Of a DNA stretch of 64,000 nucleotides, positions 45,509 to 54,500 are shown piece after piece; the stretch's first letter is position 1, and each line of letters starts with the position of its first letter. The position numbers were made by a program, and so were the translations under genes. The notes beneath the pieces were generated by a model. That model was not told the origin of the DNA and searched no databases. It was given only the letters and a program-made list of their open reading frames with translations. Origin of the DNA: Burkholderiales bacterium (GTDB lineage: Bacteria > Pseudomonadota > Gammaproteobacteria > Burkholderiales > SG8-41); assembly GCA_030684405.1 (NCBI GenBank), contig JAUXYA010000018.1:35199-99198 (forward strand), written 5' to 3'.

Positions 45509-48500
45509 TCAGCTCAGGTGAACAAGTCCTTCCTGCAGCCCGGAGAACGGCCGCAGGGACTGCGCCTCAGCACCGAATCCGGCAGCACCAACAACACCGA
45601 GCGCAGCATTCAGGCCAATTCCGGAAAAACTGTCATTTCTTCCGTGCCAGTAGGCAAGATCACCGCCAAATGCAGCGCCGTCCGTACCCGAAAGATGAAA
45701 CTGGGTCAGCGCATCACCCAGCGCCCAACTCGACAATCCAGGATTGGCCGCGCGGGCCGCATCAAAGGCAGCGGCCAGCCCGAGAAAATTGAAATTCTGG
45801 ACACGACTGTTGTATAGCGGGTCGGCCGAACTCTCGTCAAACTCGCTGCTCGCGTCGAGAATCACCTGCAGATTCAGCAGGCTGCGCTGCCCGACATACC
45901 AATCCTTGAGAATCACCTTGTCGTCGGCACTGGAACCGAGAATCAGATCATCGTTTTCCCGGGACAAGGACAGGTCGGAATATTGCAAACCACCGCCCAG
46001 GGACAGGGTATTGGCGGCACCCGCATCCGAATAAATCGTATCGACACCATCACCGGCGTTAAAGAGGATCACATTAAGTCCCCCGCCTGTGTTGATCGTA
46101 TCGTTCCCGGATCCTCCAGCGAAAAGATCGCTGCCTAAACCGCCGCTCAGCGAGTCGTTCCCAGCCCCGCCGGAGAACAGATTGTTCCCGTCCATGTCCG
46201 TCAGAACATCATCGCCATCCGCCCCCTCCAGCACTGTGTTACCCAGTTGTCCGGTCAACACCAGAGCCCGGCCGTCTCCACGAAGAAGTCCCGGCATATC
46301 CACTTCGCGCATGGCCCGCGCGCTAATGAAAGGGATATCCCAGGCACTACCGTTCAGAAACTCGATGCGCTCTACCTTGTTAGCATCGGAGGTAAACCAG
46401 TTGAGGACCTGGACGCTGTTCTGCCTGTCAGTGGTGTGCACGACCAGATCGTCGTTGAAGCGGCCCAACTCAATGTCGGCTTGGGCAATCCCAGCTCCGA
46501 ACAGGATGCGATCGACATTGCCAGTGGAGACGTCCTCTTCCAGGATTACATCGTGTCCAAAGCCTGGATCGAAGCGGTAGGTGTCATTTCCTTGCCCGCC
46601 GGCCAGCGAATCGTTGCCTGCCAATCCCGCGAGAATATTGGCTCCCATGTTACCGGCGATTATGTTGTCCAGTTCATTTCCGGTGCCATGGCGATTCGCG
46701 GAGCCGGTCAACACAAGATTCTCCACATGAGCGCCAAGAACATGATTCATGGACGACCTTACGGTATCCGTTCCCTCGCCAACAAGTTCAATGACAACGT
46801 CACCCGCATTGTCGATAACGTAAACATCGTCCCCCTCACCGCCATACATCACATCGGCGCCACCTTTGCCATCCAGCGTGTCGTTGCCATAAAGGCCAAT
46901 CAGCACGTTCGCTGCACTGTTGCCCGTGAGCAGGTTGTCGAGCGTATTGCCCGTAGCATCGACGGCTGCCGTGCCGGTCAGCGTCAGGTTCTCTACATGA
47001 TCCGCCAGCACGTGGGTCAAGGCAGTCCTGACGGCATCAGTACCGCCCCCCGCCGACTCGGAGACAACATCGCCGGCGTCATCGATCACATAAGTGTCGT
47101 TGCCCAGCCCACCAGCCATGAAATCGGCGCCGGCACCGCCGTCCAGCGTGTTGTTGCCGGCGTTGCCGGCAATGCTGTTGCTAAGCTCGTTACCGGTGCC
47201 TGCGATGTTGGCCGTTCCGGTCAGCACCAGATGTTCGATATGAGCGCCCAGCGTCCAGGTCACCCGGCTGTAGACCGTGTCGACCCCTTCACCCGCCGCC
47301 TCGACCACCACATCGGTGCTCCGGTCGACGACATAACGGTCATCACCTGCGCCACCAATCAGGGTATCCGCGCCGGCACCACCATCCAGCAGGTCGTTAC
47401 CGTCAAGGCCGCTCAGCACGTTGGCACCGGCATTGCCAATGAGGATATTGTCGGCGGCGTTTCCAGTTCCATCGGCTGCGGCCGACCCCGTCAGGGTCAG
47501 GTTTTCCAGATGATCGGCGAGCGTCCATGCCAGCTCGGTCTGGACGGTGTCGATGCCTTCTCCGGCATATTCGACGGCCACGTCCTCAAGGCTGTCGATG
47601 ACATACACATCATTGCCCGCCCCACCGATCAGGGTGTCCGATCCGCCCTTGCCGTCGAGAGTGTCGTTGCCGTCGAGCCCGTAAAGTACATTGGCCGCAG
47701 AATTGCCGGTGAGTCGGTTGTCGAGCACATTGCCCGTGCCCTCGACAGCTCCGCTTCCGGACAATGTCAGGTTCTCCACATGCTCCGACAAGGTGTAGCT
47801 GACGCTGGAGCTCACCATATCGATACCCTCGCCAGCAAACTCGACGACAACATCATCCGCCTGGTCAACGATATAGCTGTCGTTGCCGAGGCCACCGATC
47901 AAGGTATCGGCACCCCCCTTGCCGTCAAGAACGTCGTTACCGTCGAGACCAAACAGCGTGTTCGACGCAGCGTTGCCGGTGAGCCGATTGTCCAGCGAAT
48001 TACCCGTGCCGTCGATTGCCGCATTGCCGGTCAGAACCAGCCGCTCGATGTGTTCACCGATCACATAAGTCACGCCGGCCTGCACGGTGTCGGTGCCCTC
48101 GCCGGTCAGCTCCACAGTCACATCGGCCACGTCGTCGACGACATAGGTATCGTTGCCCATGCCGCCAATCAGGATGTCGGCACCTGCCTTGCCATCGAGA
48201 ATATCGTTGCCATCCAGTCCCGACAGCATATTGGCCAGTGCATTGCCCGTCAGCCGGTTTGCCACGGTGTTGCCCGTGCCGGCCAGTGCATTGCCGGTCA
48301 GCACCAAATTCTCGAAATGCTCAGCCAGCGTGTAGTCAAACGGCGCCTGCACGGTATCCGTGCCCTCCCCCGCAAATTCGATCAAATAATCATCAATTAA
48401 ATCAATAACATATGTATCATTGCCGAGGCCACCGGCCAGCGTATCGACGCCCCCGCCGCCGACCAGGCGGTCGTTGCCCATGCCGCCCAGAAGATTGTTG

Positions 48501-51500
48501 GCCGCGTCGTTGCCGGTGATCGTGTTCGCCAGTTCATTACCGGTGCCATCGATGGCTGCGTGGCCCGTCAGGGTCAGGTGCTCGATATTGGCAGACAACG
48601 CGTAGCTGACCGATGACAGCACGGTATCCGTGCCCGCGGAGGCCGCCTCAAACACCGCGTCGAGCGCGTCATCGACAACATAGGTATCGTTGCCCAGTCC
48701 ACCGACCAGCACATCGGCACCCGCGCCGCCATCCAGCCGGTTGGCGCCCGCATTGCCGGTGATGACGTTCGAGAGCGCATTTCCCGTGGCGTTGCGGTTA
48801 GCGGTGCCGGTAATCGTCAGATCTTCAACTTCATCTGGCAACGTATAAGTCACGCTGCTCAGCACCTTGTCCCGGCCTTCGTCGGGACGTTCGACGATCG
48901 AATCGGCGGCGTGATCGACCGTGTAGATATCGTCCCCATCACCGCCTATCATCAGATCCGTACCCGCAAGGCCGTCGATCAAATCGTTGCCGAAGCCCCC
49001 CTCGAGCACGTCACTGCCGGCAGTACCGGTCAGTACCAGCCCGGGTGCGGAATTGACTGTCAGCGTGAAAGAATCGCTTTCCGCGGCACCTGCGGCATCG
49101 GTCGCCACGACCTCTACATCCAGCACGCCCACATTGGACGCCGAGGGAATACCGCTAAATGTCGCACTGAATGTGCCGCTCGCGGCGTCGAAATTCAGCC
49201 ACCCGGGCAAGGCACCGCCACCGGAAAGCCGCGCGGACAAGGTCAGCCTGTCGCCGGCATCCGCATCGGAGAAGGTGTTGGCCGGCACGACATAGCTGAA
49301 CAAGGCACCCACGGTCACCGACTGGTCGGCCAGCGGATTTCCTAACACCGGTGCATCGTTGATATTGGCGACAGTCAGCGCAAAGGTGTCGGACACCGAG
49401 GCACCGTCACTGTCAGTCGCCGTGACCCTGACATTCAGCGTGCCCACATCTGAATTGCCGGGAACACCGCTGAACCTCTGGGAGGCTTCATCGAAAACCA
49501 GCCACTCGGGCAAGGCCGCACCATTGCCCAGTGTCGCGGTAAAAGTAAGCAGATCACCAACATCCTCGTCGGCGAAGCTCTCCGCGGGCAACGCAAAACT
49601 GAAAGACTGCCCCTGCAACGCGCTCTGATCCGCCAGTGTTGCAGAAAGCACTGGTGCATCGTTGATGTTCAGCACCGAGAGGCTGAAGGTTTGGGATGCC
49701 GATGCACCGGCCGCATCGGTTGCAGTGACCCGGATCTGGAATGTGCCGACGTCTTCATTCCCGGGCGCGCCTGAAAACGTTCGCGTCTCCGGATCAAACA
49801 ACAGCCAGGAAGGCAGTTCATCGCCATCGGCCAGCGTGGCGGAATAACCCAGGGTATCTCCCGCATCCGGATCCTGAAATGTGCCCGCCGGTACAACAAA
49901 ACCCGAGGCCGCATCCTCGTCAAAAAACACCGGTCCGATCGGCATCGCCACCACCGGCGGCAGATTGCCCGAAACATCCAGAGCGTCAAGGTAAGCCCGG
50001 TCCCAGCGCGTGCCGTCGGCAAACTCGACCTCATCGACGCCAAGGCCTGTTTCGTCATCCCAGCGAATCCGCAACTCGTCATCAGACCCATTGACGCGCA
50101 GGATCACGTACTCGCCTTCCCTGCTTCCGATGATGTCGACGTCCAGATAATCCCGCAGCACGATCCGGTTCAGCTTGCCGGACTCCACAAAATCGTTGAT
50201 CGTGTCGATCCCGTCACCCGCGCTGAAGAAGTAGGTATCGCTGCCAGCGCCACCTGTCAGCACATCGTTGCCGACACCCCCCTCGAAACGATCATGGATA
50301 TTGGTGCCGCGCAGAACATCATTCCCCGTGGTTCCGGCAAGATCGAAACCACGCTCCAGCACCTGTTCGTAAGTCAATTCCTCAACCAGCGTCCAGACGA
50401 AATCGGGAGACCCATCGGGCAGTTCCACCTCTTCGACATCCCAGAACTGCAGCACCGAAAACAAGGCATTGGCGTAGACGTCGTCCGGATCAAATCCCTC
50501 GAACAAAATCTGGTCGCCCGACGCTCCATAACCGAGACGAAGGGAGCCCAAGCCGAGGTGCAGCTGCGGGGATGTGATACCGGCGTCGAATTCAATGACA
50601 TCCTCTGCATCGCCGTCGAGTATGGTGTCCGACCCGGCACCTTCGAAGAAGAAAAAAGTGTCAGCCCCGGAACCGCCCGACAGATAATCATCACCAGCAC
50701 CGCCGTCGATGAAGTCCCATCCGCCGAGCCCGCGAATGACGTCATTACCATCTGTACCAATGAAGTAGTCTTCGAATGGTGTGCCAATGACTCCGGATTG
50801 CTCCGCCCACTCCACCATATCGTCGATATAGAACGAGGCTCCTCCGAAACGTACTTCCTCAATGCCATGTCCGATCAGATCGCCAGCGGACGGCAGTTCG
50901 ATATCGATAACCTTGTCTTCGCCCCAGACGAGGCGCAGCGCCCTACCCCCATCAACGTCCCCCGGAGGTACAAAACCAACCTCCAAGGAATCAATTCCCG
51001 ACCGAAAATCAGCCAGCTCAAGCACATCCCTTTCCAGGACACCTTGATCAAAAAAAGGCCTAAGCGCCTCGTGATTGTCAGCCGTAAATTCCGCCAGATC
51101 AGCCACTCCCGGAACCCACTGAACTTCCGCAGGGTTAAAGGAAAAACCGATCTCCGCGAAATCCCGCATCATGTCTTCTACAGAGTTGAATACCCAGGAG
51201 TAGTACCCATCACCCCAAGCGGGCGCCAGCCCTCTGGCCAGCTCATCCGGAACGCCCCGTGGAAACCCACTGGAATTTCCCAGAACATAGAAGCCCTGCG
51301 GCGACTCATGGTAGGGAAGCCCATGATCCAGTTCCACACGAGAAAAACCGGGCCATGACGGATTTCTGCTGACCCAGTTCCTGAACGCATCCTCATACAA
51401 ATATTCACTGTTGAGGTAACGAACCTTGCCGCCATAAATCAAATTGGAGTGCGAATCGACAAGGCCCGCCTTCACTGCAAATTCGTTCAGCGAAATGCCA

Positions 51501-54500
51501 TTCCGGTCCTCGACCCAGTCCCACCCCGCCTCATCCGACCGGAAATGGAAAGTGGTTTCACCCTCTCCGCCCCTGAGCACATCACTGCCAGCCCCACCGG
51601 CCAGAAAGCTGCCGCCGGATAAAGTGTCGAAACCGTCGCCACCATAGGCGTAGGCGCCGCCAACGATCTCGTCATCACCCTCATTACCAAACACAAAATC
51701 GTACTGTCCGGCCTCAATAAAATCATCTCCAGCCCCGGCATCGATCAACGCCACATGGTCGCCCACACTTCCCAAGGTCCCTACAATCGTATTGTTTCCG
51801 GCGCCGGCAACGATTTCCTCGATGACCGGGTTTTCGGTGATCTGGTGATGACTCAGACTGAAATTTCCCGTTCCGTCCTCACGCAAAAACAGCGGAATCC
51901 ACGCCTCGTAACTGGATTCGGTCACGTTGTTGACCATGAAACCACTGGTGTACGAATAACTGCGTTCGTTGTCGAATGGGCCGCTGATTCCTGCGAAATA
52001 GGTATATGACTGCGAAATCATCGACCCGCCTGGGGATTGCTCCACTTCGATATGGTTGTCGTCGGATTCCCGGATGAATACGACCGGCTCCACATGAAGC
52101 TGGAACGCCGAATTCCCGCTTAACGAAAGCGGACGGAAACGGTTACCCTGCCTTACCGCATAACCATTGATCGTCGTCGAGGTCACCGGATCATTGACAA
52201 TGGTCTGCGTCTGCACGATCGGCTCGGGCAAAGCGGGAATCAGTCGGGTCCATTCGGATATCGTCTGCGACCAGCTCGATCTGACGTAAACATGGGTCGG
52301 TAAATCAAAACTCGACTGCCCCCGGGAACGCCATTCTCCCAGTAGTTGCTGCTTGTAATCGGCCATCGCCTCGACGGCGTAGGCGTTGGCTGATGTGCTT
52401 TGCGCATCATAAAGATCCAGCAGGGATTGACTGCCCTCTGCCTCGCTGCTGATCTGCCACGAAGCCGCGCCGCCACTGGAGAAAAATCCCTCGATCCTCG
52501 ATCCGTCAGTTGAACCGCGCATCGTCACCAGCAGATCCCCGCCATCGCGCGAAGTTTTAACGCTGTCAAAAGTCGCGCCGCCCAGCAGTTGCAGGGTATT
52601 GGTCTCGCCATCGGCGGCATCGATGATCCGGTCCGCCCCCATGCCCCAGTACATGGCGTAGGTATCGGCTCCTCCGCCGCCATCCAGCACATCGTTGCCG
52701 GTGACCGGTGTCATACCGGATAACCTGCGCTCGGGTATTGGCCCACCATCCAGATAATCGTCGCCTTCGTGCCCTCGCAGGACGTCATTACCCGCAGTAC
52801 CGTACAACTCGTCATTGCCGCCAGTGCCATCCAGAACCCCGACCTCCAGGGCATCAAGTTCGGTTTTTTCGATGGTCTGACCGTCGGCAAACACGATGCG
52901 CTCGATATCCGCACCCACCGTGCCGTACTGCCCCTCGACCAGGATTTCATCGCCCACGCCATAACGCACGCTCAGGTTACCGTCGGCCGAACGCAGCAGG
53001 AACACCTGCTCCCGCGACACCCCCTCACCGAACATGATCCTGTCCACATGCTCCGGATCGGACAGCCCGCGCACGAACAGGGAACCCTCCGTCAGCGTAT
53101 CCAGACCGTCGCCGCTGACAAACCGATAGTCGTCGCTGCCCATGCCTCCGGCCAGCCAGTCATTGCCGGAGCCGCCATCCAGCACATCGTTGCCGTTGCC
53201 GCCATCCAGCCGGTCCGCACCGCCATCGCCGATCAGCTCATCGTCGCCGTCGCGCCCCTCAAGTTCGTCGCTGCCGGCAAAACCGCGAATGCGGTCGGTG
53301 ATCGAACTGCCGATCAGTGCCGCAGGACCGACATCGTCCAATGCCGTGCCGTCAATGTCGAAACCCTGCGCCAGGATATCGGCATAGTTCATCGAAGTCC
53401 CGTCGGCAAAACGGATTTCTCCGATGGCCGCAGTGAGCTCGGGATAATCGTGATTGAAGTTCTCGAAGTGGATCTGGTCGTTGCCTGCGAGGGGATCGTC
53501 GGGGTTGGAAGGGCCGAGGTCGATCATCAGGCTGCCGGGACCGAATTTGACGTCGCTTTTCCTGATGCCTTCGCCGAATATCAGGACGCTAGCATTTGGA
53601 CTGCCGGCAGCTTCAGCAGTATCAAAAATGGTATCCGTTCCGTCTCCGCGATTGAAAACGTAGATATCCTTGCCGGCACCGCCTATCAGGATATCGGCAC
53701 CCGTTCCGCCAATCAGGATGTCATTGCCGTCGCCGCCACGTAGAATGTCCTGACCCGCATCACCGACCAGCACGTCATCTCCGCCCTCACCAAAGAGCGT
53801 ATCGTTCCCCGCACCACCATCGAGATAATCATCGCCATGATGTTCGATCGGCACCTCGGCGCCATCACCGACCAGCACATCGTTGTGCAAGCCACCGATC
53901 ACCACATCGGAACCAGCACCGCCGAATAGCACATCCTCGCCGCTGCCACCGTCAATGAAATCATCATCGCCCCCGGCAAAGGCCCAGTCGTCCCCGCCGC
54001 CGCCGTATATGACATCCCGCCCTTCGACACTGCCGGAAACCTCCACAGTGCCGCTGAAAACCATCCGATATACGCGCCCGGTTACCTCGTTTCCGCTGAC
54101 CTGCCGCACCACGCTCCATCCCGCATCCTGCGCCGTGCGGTTGTCATCCCCAAGCAGGTTGTCATGCCCTGCCCCGCCAACCAGAATATCGTCGCCATCA
54201 CCCCCAGCCAGAAGATCGTTGCCTGCATCACCGACCACCCAGTCATTCCCCGCCCCACCCGACAGGAAATCTCCGATCACATGGGATGCCGTCGCCGTCT
54301 CACCCTGCTGAATAGCCAGAGACAAGGCAATGCTCAAGTCGCCGTAGATTTCATCGTTCCCGGCACCACCGGCGATCATGTCGCCGCCCGCCGTCACCAT
54401 CCCACCGAGGGTCGCCATGCCGTCCGCACCACCCTCGATGACGTCATTCCCATCGCTGGCGATAACCACATCACGCCCCGCCCCTGCGGAAATGAAATCC

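Noticed and set aside
46247..48400. 717-residue repetitive open frame on the plus strand within the RTX gene
   Set aside because: It mirrors the 270-bp repeats of the opposite strand; the sense strand encodes textbook RTX nonapeptides.
46590..49040. CRISPR-like regular repeats
   Set aside because: The regularity is 243-270 bp, protein-coding and diverged, with no short conserved direct repeats and unique spacers.
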